A stretch of DNA of 64,000 nt from Bacteroides sp. Lineage in GTDB: Bacteria > Bacteroidota > Bacteroidia > Bacteroidales > Bacteroidaceae. The stretch's first letter is position 1. The number at the start of each line of letters is the position of its first letter. The stretch covers positions 16,570-80,569 of the forward strand of contig JAJQAY010000039.1 of the NCBI GenBank assembly GCA_021203515.1, read 5' to 3'. This document shows positions 53,115 through 64,000 of the stretch, one piece after another. The position numbers and the translations under genes were made by a program. A model generated the notes under the pieces. The model was not told the origin of the DNA. It ran no database searches and saw only the letters and a list, made by a program, of their open reading frames with translations.

Positions 53115-54577
53115 TTATTTAGTTGTTAAATAGGAAGCAAATAGGTCATCGGTTTTGACTAACCATTCCTTGAGTTGCTTATTGAATTGACGAACCAGCT
53201 TGGGCTGCCGGTCGGCAATGTTGTGCATTTCGTGCGGATCTTTAGCCCGGTCGAAAAGGGTTACGTCATCAATCTTTCCGTCGGTTGCATGGACTACATA
53301 CGTATGGGTGTGAGTACGAAGTCCGCGATAGCCGGTGGCATGATTGTCGAATTGTACAAAATAATAAGGTTGCACGATATCCTTTCCTCCTTTCCCTGAA
53401 ATAAATTCTTCGGAAAGGTCGAAGGTCTGCACGGTTTCAGGTATTTCTTTCTTAAATCCCATCATAGATAGTAGCGAAGGATAGAGGTCGGCGAAAGCAA
53501 CCATCAAATTGTTATCCTTGTGCGGTTTTATCTTTTCCGGCCAGGAGATAATGACGGGTACGCGCATTGCTTCTTCGTAGAAAATATCTTTTCCCGTATT
53601 GCCATGGGCACCCATGCAAATGCCGTGGTCGGAAGTAAACACCACGATGGTATTATCAAATTGTCCGTTCTGCTTTAATGCTTGGACGATGCGTCCCACA
53701 TTTTCATCTACGCCTGTGATGCAAGCATAGTAATTTCGTATATTCTCTCTGAAATAATCTCCCATGGGAGTTCCTTTGGCGGGAATGTCCGGGCGATTGG
53801 CACAGAGAGCTTCTACATCCAGGTCTTTATATATTTCTTTATAGTTGTCGGGAACTAATTCATAGCCGGTGCGCGGCGGGTTCATGGATACGACTAAGGC
53901 AAAGGGTTGTTGTTTATCCTTTTGTGCGTTGAGATATTCAATGGCTCTGTCCGCTTCGTAAGCCGGTCCCCACTGATTGACGTAATAGAAACTGTCCCGC
54001 GGTGCGGTTTTATTCCAATACATCGGTTTCAAATGATAATCGTAGGTGTCATAAGCTATCCAGTGGTCGAAGCTGTGGCGACGTTCGGGCGGACACCATT
54101 CGTTCCAGGTCACTTTACCATGGTTGTTGTAAGTATCTACGTAAGATTTATAGGGAGCATCCAAATGCCATTTGCCTATATATCCGGTTTGGTATCCCTG
54201 GTCTTTCAATACATCGCTCCAGCAACGGGTATCTTGGGATAGCTCTACCCCCATAAGGAGCTGTGTTTGAGTTACAATTTCCTACTACCTTATTTTTTAT
54301 GGGATACATACCCGTCATCAGCATTGCTCTGGCAGGAGAAGATACCGGGTAACTGCTGACCGAATTGGTGAACAGCACTCCTTCGGATGCCAGATTGTCC
54401 AGGCAGGGCGTTTTTACAGGTTCTTTTCCGATGCACCCTAAAGTATCACCTCGGTATTGGTCGGCCATGATGAATACAAGGTTGGGAGAAGTATTTTGTG
54501 CACCAACTTGTGCACCGGCAGGTAGGATGGCTGCTGTTATGGCGGAGCAAGTGAATAAAAAAGTCTAAATGTTTCAT
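53115..54577 (-). pseudogene. S1-family sulfatase (Ser-type SSPAR), frameshifts at ~54250 and ~54555
   Basis: NLVFIMADQYRGDTLGCIG...VSSYPVSSPARAMLMTGMYP (motif at 54328-54342); YQTGYIGKWHLD; VVFTSDHGICMGAHGNTGKDIFYEEAMRVPVIISWP. Confidence 0.88.
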
Positions 54578-54630
54578 GGTATATATCTTACTAAAATGAG
54601 GTCTGTTACAAACATAGGCATTTTAAGAAT

Positions 54631-54670
54631 AGGGTGTACCAATCATTACAGAAAAATCATGGTACACCCT
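54631..54670. promoter_or_regulatory. 11-bp perfect hairpin between susD and the downstream sulfatase gene (attenuator / mRNA-processing candidate)
   Basis: agggtgtacca (54631-54641) vs tggtacaccct (54660-54670), 18-nt loop. Confidence 0.6.
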
Positions 54671-54738
54671 TAAAGGGGATCTATCTATGATACCTATTGT
54701 ATTGCATACTGATTAGGTTCTATCGGCCATCCCGGATT

Positions 54739-56610
54739 TTAATATACTACCGATGTCTTGGGATCACCACCTTTGGCAGGAGTTGACAAGTGGAATACAT
54801 CGTATGAAATCGGGGTCAGGTAATTAGCCTCTTCAAATGTATAGCCGTTATTTTTAGTGACCAGTTCATTGAGAGCGTGCGGTTGCAGATACTTCGTATC
54901 TTTGATTTTCAATCCGGCTGCAAGTTGCTTTACATAATAGGGTTGTGTTTTATACTCTTCCCAATTGAAGCCTTCAATTTGATAATTCTTCATCTTGTCG
55001 AGAGAACGCCAACGGAAAAGGTCGTCCGTGCGCATTCCTTCTGCAATAAATTCGCAACGGCGTTCGCGGCGGACATTGTATAGAAGTGTACTAACCTTTG
55101 TATTGCCGGACCATACAGCCAAGTCATTCTCTTTGTCCAAATCTGTGTGGTCGATGGTCTTCTGGAAATCTTCAGAGACTCCGGCACGTTTTCTTAAGGC
55201 TTTCCAATACTTCTTACTGAAGTCATCTAACTTTCCATTCTTCATCACGTCGGCTTCCATATAATTCAGATATGCTTCGGTGGCGCGGAAAATCATATAT
55301 GCCAATGGCGAATTGTCTGTCGGTGCTACATTACTATCTCTCCAACCTTTGCGTACAAGATAACCGGTAGCTGTTCTGCCTAAATTCTGATAAGCTTGAA
55401 GCAAATTGGTATAGACCATTCTTCCATCTTGGTCGAGGTTCGCTCCTCTCCATACCATATCTCCGGGTTTGAAAGTACATTCAACCAAACGTAAATCCCT
55501 GTTCTCCATTACATCGGGAATACTTTTATCACCTTTATATTCTTGATTTTCCGGATCATAAATGGGAAGTCCGTTTGTTGTGAGGAATGTTTCCACCATT
55601 GAACGGGTATATCCGCCGCCAAGTCCTACACACCCTTCTCCTTTTTCATTGTAAATGCTGTGATATTGTCCTTCTACCAAGCTATTCACTTTGGCATCCG
55701 CACTATACATGCGCCACAGTAATACTTCTTTATTCGATGAGAGGTCATACTGATTGAACATATTCATATAATCCTCTATCTTATCGGTAATGGTTACGGC
55801 TTCTGTCACTTGCTTGGCTGCATCCATAGCCTGTGTCAGGAAGAAATCAATTTCCGTATCCAAGTTTCCATCGAATGTTCCGCCCGGCCATCCCGGACCA
55901 CCCGGCACACGGGCCGTTCCCTTGTGGTAAGTTTCCCAACTGGCTTCATATAAAGCTACGCGGGATTTAAAGAGTAATGCCGATTCTTTATTCAGGCGAT
56001 GGTTGGTGAGCGCATTGCTTTGGGGAAATAACCGTTCGATAGCCGCGTCCAGGCCTTCGATAATAAAGCGTGCCACTTCATTGCGAGGTTTGCGTTTGTT
56101 TGCTTCCACATTGGCAGCATAGTCATCCACGGTGAGCTCTTCTTTAATAATAGGAAAATCACCGAACTTCTTCAAATAATTGAAATAGACATAGGCACGG
56201 AAGAAATACATCTCTCCGATATATTGTCTCACTTCATTGGAATTTTCAAGTATACCGCTTTTCAGGTTTTCCTGAGTATAATACAGGAAATGATTGCAAT
56301 CGCGTAAATCACCTTGCTGGTTGTAGCCGTTTTTCTCCGCTACTTTGATACGTTGCGGCAGGAATAAATCTTTCGGATCCGTTGCTGCTTGATTATCACT
56401 ATTCTGGTCAAGAGTGAACAGGTGCTCATTGGCACTAAAATCCGGCAATAAATTATATCGCTTGTTGCAATATGCCTGCAATTGTCCGGGTTCCGTGAAG
56501 AAACCTTCGTTTACATTATCTGTCAGAGGTTCTCTGTCCAGAAAATCACTACATGAACTCAGACCGAGTGATGTAGCAATAAATGGTAATATGATATGTT
56601 TAAATTTCAT
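54739..56610 (-). CDS. SusD/RagB family outer-membrane lipoprotein
   Basis: LGLSSCSDFLDREPLTDNVNEGFF; RRERRCEFIAEGMRTDDLFRWRSLD; 623 aa intact. Confidence 0.93.
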   Translation of the reverse strand: MKFKHIILPFIATSLGLSSCSDFLDREPLTDNVNEGFFTEPGQLQAYCNKRYNLLPDFSANEHLFTLDQNSDNQAATDPKDLFLPQRIKVAEKNGYNQQGDLRDCNHFLYYTQENLKSGILENSNEVRQYIGEMYFFRAYVYFNYLKKFGDFPIIKEELTVDDYAANVEANKRKPRNEVARFIIEGLDAAIERLFPQSNALTNHRLNKESALLFKSRVALYEASWETYHKGTARVPGGPGWPGGTFDGNLDTEIDFFLTQAMDAAKQVTEAVTITDKIEDYMNMFNQYDLSSNKEVLLWRMYSADAKVNSLVEGQYHSIYNEKGEGCVGLGGGYTRSMVETFLTTNGLPIYDPENQEYKGDKSIPDVMENRDLRLVECTFKPGDMVWRGANLDQDGRMVYTNLLQAYQNLGRTATGYLVRKGWRDSNVAPTDNSPLAYMIFRATEAYLNYMEADVMKNGKLDDFSKKYWKALRKRAGVSEDFQKTIDHTDLDKENDLAVWSGNTKVSTLLYNVRRERRCEFIAEGMRTDDLFRWRSLDKMKNYQIEGFNWEEYKTQPYYVKQLAAGLKIKDTKYLQPHALNELVTKNNGYTFEEANYLTPISYDVFHLSTPAKGGDPKTSVVY

Positions 56611-56632
56611 AGTCGTATATTCTTAATGAGAT

Positions 56633-59600
56633 TTATAATGTAATGTTAATGCCACAAGAGAGAGTATAGCTCAACGGATAAGTCATACCATTCTGGTACA
56701 GCAACTCCGGATCAAAGTTCTTACTCATCTTACTGCCTGTCCACAGATTATCGCCAGAGAAAAATACGCGTACTTTTTTGAAGATTGACTCTTTGTGTCA
56801 GCGATTTAGGCAGTGTATATCCTACTTGTAAATTCTTCAGACGAATATAGGCTGCATTTTGTAGATAACGGGATTGTACCTGCTGGTTTTGCTTGCTTCC
56901 AATAATAGGACGCGGATAATATGCATTCAGGTTAGCACCCAGTTCGTCTCCTTCCGGACGGAAAAAGTCCCAATGTTCTTCATAACCGGTAGAATCCCAC
57001 TGACCGCCATTGATACCCCAGAATATCATACCTTTAGAGGTGGCGGTTTTGTCGTCTCCATCTACCCAGATATCACGTTTGGCTACACCTTGGAACATTA
57101 CGCTAATATCAAATCCTTTATAGTCGGCTGCCAGTGTAAAGCCGCAACGATAACGTGGAGTGCTGTTACCTATGACGCATAAGTCTTTAGGATCATTGGC
57201 GGAAGTTCCTTTCTCAATAGCAGGATTATCATCCAGATTGGCATACATAATATCACCGGCTTTCCAGATATTATTACCTACACCCGGCAATTTGCTTTGG
57301 TCGTGAATAGCGATATAATCTGTTATTTCCTGGCCGGTCTTAGCCATACCTACAGTCTTGAAACCCCATATTTCGCCCAGTTTCTTGCCTTTCCAGTAAT
57401 TGTCTACAGTATTTCCGTAAGCATCTTGAGTATAGAGCGTTTTGTCTGGATTCGGGTAGTCTGTAACTTCGGTCTGGGCATCAGATAAGTTGAATGATAC
57501 CCGGTAACCAACTTGTCCTATTCTATCTTGCCAATTCAATTGCAATTCCCAACCTTTAGTACGGAGTGACGTATTGTTCATGCTAGGTGCCGAGGCTCCA
57601 ACAATCGGAGAAATCTCTTCTGCCGGGCCTACCATATCTTTTGTATCTCGGACATAGTATTCTGCATATCCGCTCAACCGATTATTGAATGCCCCGAAAT
57701 CAAGACCTATATTATAACTGGAAACGCGTTCCCAGGTAAGCAGGGTGCTGACAAGTCCCGGAGTCCCGGCTATATTTGATTTGTTTGCCAGATCAAGTAA
57801 CCAACGGCCGCCATCGTCCACGCTACCCACTATAATGTTCTGAATGGAATAAGTGGGATAGAAGCTGTCAGTGTTCTGGTTTCCCAAGCTGCCGTAAGAG
57901 AAACGTATCTTCAACAGATTTACGTAATCTTGCGCATTCTCCCAGAATGCTTCACGGGCGATGTTCCAACCCAAAGAGAAAGACGGGAAAGTTCCCCAAC
58001 GCTCGTCTCCGCGGAAACGGGAAGTGGCGTCACGACGAATGTTGCCTTCAAGCAGGTAGCGCCCGTCATAGCCATAATTCACACGTGCAAAGTAGCCCAT
58101 AGTCGCCCATTCTCTGGAATAGGCTTTCAAGCCACTGGTACCTGTTGCGGTATTGATACTTGGCACTTGCTCATTGAGTACATCGTAACGTTTGCCTTCC
58201 AGTTGGTTGATGTAGTAATATTCGGAATTCATACCTACTGTAGCTTTGAAGTTATGCTTCTTCCATGAATGTTCATAATCTGCATACAATGAAGTGGTCA
58301 TCATGGACGTCTGCTGCGTTTCGCTTTGGACGAATGTTTTTCCGGCTGCGAGGTCAGGGTCTCCTCCCAACCATGCTTCCAGCACCGGTTGATTCTCTTT
58401 GTCATAGAGGAATACTTTGTTTACATTGTACTGGTGACGGTAACTTTCAGTACGGAGAGTTGCCTGTCCGTGAATGCCCAAACCTTTGAGCGGTGTAAGG
58501 TGGAAACCGCCTGAAGTAAAGTAGGTGTCCTTACTGGTATTGGAACGTCCGCCCGAAGTGAGCTGCATCAATTTAGGGTTACGGGTATAATGTCCGTTGT
58601 TATCATAAAGCGGCATCATCGGATACAGTTTGGTCGTTTCCGGGGGAAAGCGGTCTCCATACAACTTCATAAATGTAGGCATACCAATTTCATTGCGAAT
58701 AAAGCGTAAGTTGAAGTCCAGACTTAACCATTTAGTAACTTGCCCGGTGATTTTTCCACTGAAGTTATAGCGTTTTTTCTTCTCGTCCGAATAGTTCATT
58801 TGCCCTTCTTGCGAAAGGAAAGCTCCGGAAATGTAATATTTCACTTTTTCACTTCCACCGGCGATGCTCAAATTATGCTCTTGCCCGAAAGCTGTCTTGT
58901 CAATGAAGTTTCTCGGCCAGTTCTGGTTATCATTCGAGGCCATATTAAAGGGAAAAAGCCACCTTGGTTGCCGTTAGGATCTGAGGTATACGGATATTCA
59001 CCCGCCATGTATTTTTGAATACGGTCGATAGTATCTTCGCTGAAGAGAAATTTAGTGGAGCCGCCACTGTTGGCTTGTGCTGCGTTAAAATATTTAGCAA
59101 AACGATACGAATCGAGCATGTCAGGTATGTTAGTCGGTCTCGACCAACGGAAGTTATCGGAGTACTGAATGGTAGCTTTCCCTGCTTGTCCGGATTTCGT
59201 AGTAATCAGGATAACACCGAAAGGTGCACGCGAACCGTAAATGGAAGAAGCGGCAGCATCTTTCAATACCGAAATATTGGCAATGTCTTGCGGGTTTAGT
59301 GAGTTAATATCTCCTTCGGCGCCATCGATGAGTACCAACGGAGAGGCACTGGAACCTGTTCCTAAGTTTCCGACTCCACGAATGTTCATTGTAGGGCTAT
59401 AATCCAAACGTCCACCTTTGTCATTGACATCGATGTTCAATCCCGGCATTACGCCCTGTAATGCTTGTGATACGGAAGTTACCGGGCGTGACTCCAAGAC
59501 TTTCTGGTCTACGGTAGCTACCGCACCGGTTAGGTTGACCTTCTTTTGAGTACCAAAGCCGACTACAACGACTTCATCCAACGTCTGGGTGTCTTCGATT

Positions 59601-59887
59601 AATTCAATTTTGAACATGGTTTGGTTCCCGGTGACAGTTATTTCCTGTGTACTATATCCTATATAGGAAACAATCAGTACGCTCCCCTTCGGAACGTTCT
59701 CAAGAACGAAATTACCATCCAGATTAGTAATACTTCCGTTGCTTGTACCTTTTACGAGAACACTGGCACCGATAATAGGCTCATTGAGCTTTTTGTCAAT
59801 AACGGTACCTCTGATGCTGAGTTGCTGCGCGTGCAGAAAACTGACACTTAGCAATAGCATGAAAAGTAATGCTGTAATTTTTCTCAT
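56633..59887 (-). pseudogene. SusC/RagA TonB-dependent receptor, frameshifts at ~58948 and ~56775
   Basis: QQLSIRGTVIDKKLNEPIIGASVLVKGTSNGSITNLDGNF; VVVVGFGTQKKVNLTGAVATVDQKVLESRPVTSVSQALQGVMPGLNI; C-terminal VRVFFSGDNLWTG...INITL read after the second shift. Confidence 0.92.
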
Positions 59888-60065
59888 TGCATTTTATTTA
59901 AAGTTTAACATAAGGTTTGTTGTGTACAAAAGTAGGTGGATAGCAGCATTCGGAACAGACATAACTCTCTCATTCATCATACATGTTCAATTCATCATGC
60001 AGTTTTTTTAATTCTCTTTTGCATATTTAGACTTTAATTCGTTCATTTGCATAAATAATAATAAA

Positions 60066-63000
60066 ATGATATATAAATCTACTCCTATCTATACTTTTTT
60101 ATTTGTATTTCCACCTGCTTCGTATGGTGCCTTTTTTGATAAAGACATTCATTTGCTTACTATACAAAATGGGTTGGCCGATAATACGGTGAATTGTATT
60201 TATAAAGATTGGGATGGGTTTATGTGGTTTGGAAGCGAAAATGGAATAAGTCGTTATGATGGAAAGAACATCCGGAATTTCGGAAAGGAGAAGATATATC
60301 TGAGCATCTCTGAAATAACAGAAATCTCAGACTATTGTATGGGAATAGTAGCGAACTATTTCCTTTCTTGTTTCAATCGAAAGACGGAAACTTTTATTCC
60401 TATTGTTAATGCTGCGGATAGTAGTGCGGTGAGAGCTCTTCACCTTCTGTCGGCAGAGAATGATTTCTTATGGGTATTGACAGACAAAAAACTGATTTTA
60501 TACAAGCAAACTGAAATATATGATAAGCGGGGAAGAGTTGCGTCTATAGTGTTGAGAATGGAAAAAGAATATACTTATCTGCTTGAAGAAGATGGAGAAC
60601 GCTTTTCTGTTTTTTTGTTATTCTTCGGATAAAAAGACTATTTGTCTGGCGTCCAATCGAGGCAATCTTATACTTTTTCATCCGGAAACCCCGGAAGTAT
60701 TTCAGAAAATACATTTATTAAATGTAATAGATACTTATAGACCCACTCATGTCCTATATTCCGGAGGGTTTGTATGGGTTTCTACTATTGGGTGCGGTAT
60801 TATACGCTATCAACTGTCTTCTGGTAAAATAGACCGCATTACTTATGGCGGGAAAGGTAAAGAAAACTTGCTTTCACATACTGACGCATACCAATTAATT
60901 CCTATCAATAACCAAAATTATCTGGCTGCAACCTGGAATGGCTATACGCTAATAATGCCCGATAAAGAAAACCCGGAAAATCTTACCACTGAAATCTATA
61001 ACAGTACAGTTTCTCCATTGTACAAGAACTTGGAATCTCGTATGCTTTCAGCTTACTATGATACAAATGGGGACTTTGGATAGGTACCAATGGCGGTGGA
61101 GTGATGTATTCTGATTTAAGATTGCAATTTTTCGATCAGTTCTATCAGAACCGACATAATGAAATTTGCGGAATAGTGATGGATGAGGAACATTACTTAT
61201 GGTTAGCTTCGTTTCACGGGGGGGGGATTATGAGAAGTGACGAACCTTTTGATGCTATGAAACAGCTCAGGTTTTCTTCTGTAGGTACCGCAGAAGTAAA
61301 ATCAAAGGCAACTGTTCTCTGTGTTTTGCAGGAGAAGGGTAAAGGGCTTTGGTTCGGCAATGCGGACGGTACGCTGACTTTTTACAATGAAAAGTCGAAG
61401 CAATTCAAGATATATCCCTTGCAATTTGAGGGAGGAAAGCAACTAACTTCCGTATGGTTCCTATGTCTTGACAAGAAAAAGCGCTTTTGGGTAGGCACTA
61501 ACAATGGATTGTTTCTGTTTAATTCCCAAACCGGGCATTACCGGAAAATAGATGTAAAAGTCGGTGAGGAAGAATTGAGTATCAGAGTTATTTCCGAAAC
61601 AGAAGATGGTGCAATCTGGTTGGGGACGAGTAATCAGGGCGTTTGTAGAATTATTGAAGATGCTGATGGAAATATGAAGATAGAAACAGGATATGAACAA
61701 AAAGCGCATATCAATTCTTTATCTGTACGTTCGCTGCTGGCTTCCTCAGATGGCAATCTGTATATCGGATATACTAATGGTTTTGCTATTCTCTCGCCGG
61801 CGAATAATTCCATTCGTAATTTCTATACTACACACGACGGCTTGTGCAGCAACTTCATTGGTTGTCTTGTTGAAGACGGAAAAGGGCGTATCTGGTTGGA
61901 AAACAACTCTGGTATATCGCGTTATAGCCGTCATCAACATTTGTTCTACAACTACTATATTTCCGGTAACAACCGTTCGGTTTTGTTTTGTAATAATACC
62001 TTGTTTTTCGGCAACAACAGAAGCCTGACTTATTTTCATCAATCTGAGGCAGATGTCGATGCTGACAATGAACGGGTGTATATTACCAGCTTGGAGGTAA
62101 ACAATCATTGGGTGAAAATAGGGGAGGAAATCAATAACCAGATGATATTGGACAAAAGCATTATTTATGCCAATTCAATCGTGCTGAACCATGCTAACCG
62201 GGACTTCTCTCTTTCTTTCGATAACCTTTCTTACTCTGAGCGGCAACAAAAGTATAATTACCGGTTGCTGCCCTACCAAAAAAACTGGTTAGTATCCAAT
62301 AACGGCGAAAAAACCTCTTATACCAATCTGCCGGAAGGGGAATATACATTTGAAGTAAAGAGTATTTATCCAGATGGGCATAGCGGGGCAGTAAATACAT
62401 TTGAAAGTAGAAATTCTTCCGCACTGGAGCCATACTTTTACATTTCGTTTTATTCTGTTTATTCTATTCGTTACGGGGGTACTCTATTTGATACGGAAAG
62501 TTAAGCGTCGGCAAAGACGTATCGAACAGGAAATGCAGATGGAACACGAATTGCTGACGGCACGTTTGGAACGTGAAAAAGAACATCAAATACTGATGGA
62601 ACGCGAGAACTTCTTTACCGGTGCGGCGCATGAACTTCGCACTCCATTGACCTTAATCCTCTCCCCCCCTGCAAGAGCTGCTTCAACAGTGCAATCCATC
62701 AGAACCGCTCTATCAGAAGTTGCTCACGATGCACAAGAATGGAACGTCCCTGTATGCATTAGTCGACCAACTGCTGTATGTGCAGAAGATAGATGCCGGT
62801 ATGGTGAAATTGCGTTTGGCTGAAGTAGATATAATAAGTCTGATAAATCATGTTTCCAAATCGTTCCGGCAAATAGCTGAGGCTAAAGGTTTTCGTTTTG
62901 AAGTAAACCTCTCCGAAAAAAACTATTGTTATGGATAGATGCGGAGAAAATAGCTGCGGCAACCAGGAATCTACTGTCCAATGCGTTTAAATATACTCCT

Positions 63001-64000
63001 CGCAGCGGATGCGTCTTACTTACCCTCTCGCGAACGGTAAAAGACGGAAAAGGTTTTTGCCAGATAGCGGTTTCGGATACTGGATCTGGTATTTCTAAAA
63101 ATTTGCAGGAGCATGTTTTTGAATCATTTATTACCGGAGATAATGCACCGGAATTTTCTACTAAAGTCGGTATCGGTTTGCGTATTGTGAAGAATACGAT
63201 GGATTTGCATCACGGACAAGTAACTTTGGACAGTGTTCCGAACGAAGGAACTACGTTCGTTCTGCTGATACCCGAAGGAAAAGAGCATTTTGCCAATGAT
63301 GTTCATGAAATGACAGGTTATAAAGAAGAAACTTTTCCCGAAGCTTTACCTGCCCGGCAGACGGAAAGCGGTAAACTCACCCGGAGAAGCATATTGGTTA
63401 TTGAGGATAATGAAGATGTGCGTGAATATATTGTTAGCCTCTTTAAATCCAAATATACAGTTCTTGAAGCAGTGAACGGTGAGGAGGGGGTGCGTATGGC
63501 AGTAGAACATGTTCCGGATTTGGCAATCTCGGATGTCATGATGCCGGTAAAGGATGGCTTTGCTTGTTGTCGTGAAATACGTGAACGACAAGAAACCGCC
63601 CATATACCTATTATTATGCTGACCGCCAAAGCAGAAGATGCCGATATCTTACAAGGTTCGCGCAGCGGAGCGGATGACTACATGATGAAGCCTTTTAATC
63701 CGGAAGTGCTGAAGGCGAAAGTTGAAAATCTTATTTTGCAACGTGAACGTCTGAAACGCATCTATACTAAAACGCTTTTGTTAAAGCACAATTCGGTGGA
63801 CGGAGAGATAAAAGATGCATTTATGGAGCAAATGATTCATGCGATTGAAGCCAATCTTGCAAATGAGAACTTTAATGTAAAGATGCTGGCCGAACAGATG
63901 AACATGAGCCAACCGACTTTATATCGGAAAGTCAAACAGCACAGCCAATTGTCTGTGATAGACATCATCCGCAATATCCGTGTCAGTAAAGCCGCCTCAT
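60066..64000 (+). pseudogene. Hybrid two-component system regulator (HTCS), 3' end outside window; at least four frameshifts
   Basis: Reg_prop repeats (NGLADNTVNCIYKDWDGFMWFGSENGISRYDGK), Y_Y_Y (NYRLLPYQKNWLVSNNGEKTSYTNLPEGEYTFEVKS), HisKA (FTGAAHELRTPLTLILSPP), HATPase (GIGLRIVKNTMDLHHGQVTLDS), REC (LVIEDNEDVREYIVSLFKSKY...SDVMMPVKDGFACC...LTAKAEDADILQGSRSGADDYMMKPFN), AraC HTH start (LAEQMNMSQPTLYRKVKQ). The ~62.94-64.0 kb part is open but missing from the ORF track. Confidence 0.9.

Noticed and set aside
1-64000. tRNA/rRNA genes, intact IS elements or integrases
   Set aside because: None recognised by eye; a tRNAscan/ISfinder search would be needed to exclude degenerate copies.

Overview
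The window is a Bacteroides-type (Bacteroidales) chromosomal segment with no rRNA, tRNA, CRISPR array or intact transposase that I could recognise. About 1-26.5 kb is mostly core genome: RluB-type pseudouridine synthase, asnS, rplM-rpsI-rpsB-tsf, SUI1/YciH factor, rex-FAH-ispF, GH20, mnmA, S8 protease, xseA, xseB, ilvE, trmB and mrp. About 26.5-42 kb is accessory: two BlaI/M56(BlaR1-like) pairs, ECF sigma / FecR / SusC / SusD, a retropepsin-PDZ-like protein, a TraB/GumN protein, small Cys-containing proteins and palindromic repeats. About 42-64 kb is a polysaccharide utilisation locus: GH105/88, GH109, TlpA-like, SGNH hydrolase, two Ser-type sulfatases, GH36-like, GH29, SusD, SusC and a hybrid two-component regulator (HTCS). 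The most striking global signal is uneven gene integrity. Housekeeping ORFs are open. At least 18 accessory genes are split by single-base frameshifts or in-frame TAA/TAG codons, so the supplied ORF track fragments them. The cause is either lineage-specific pseudogenisation or assembly/sequencing error, and sequence alone cannot decide. Other leads are a 22-bp tandem repeat, a nested cruciform repeat, a candidate structured leader before a Cys-rich small ORF, an AAA ATPase located between xseA and xseB, and a PUL attenuator-like hairpin.
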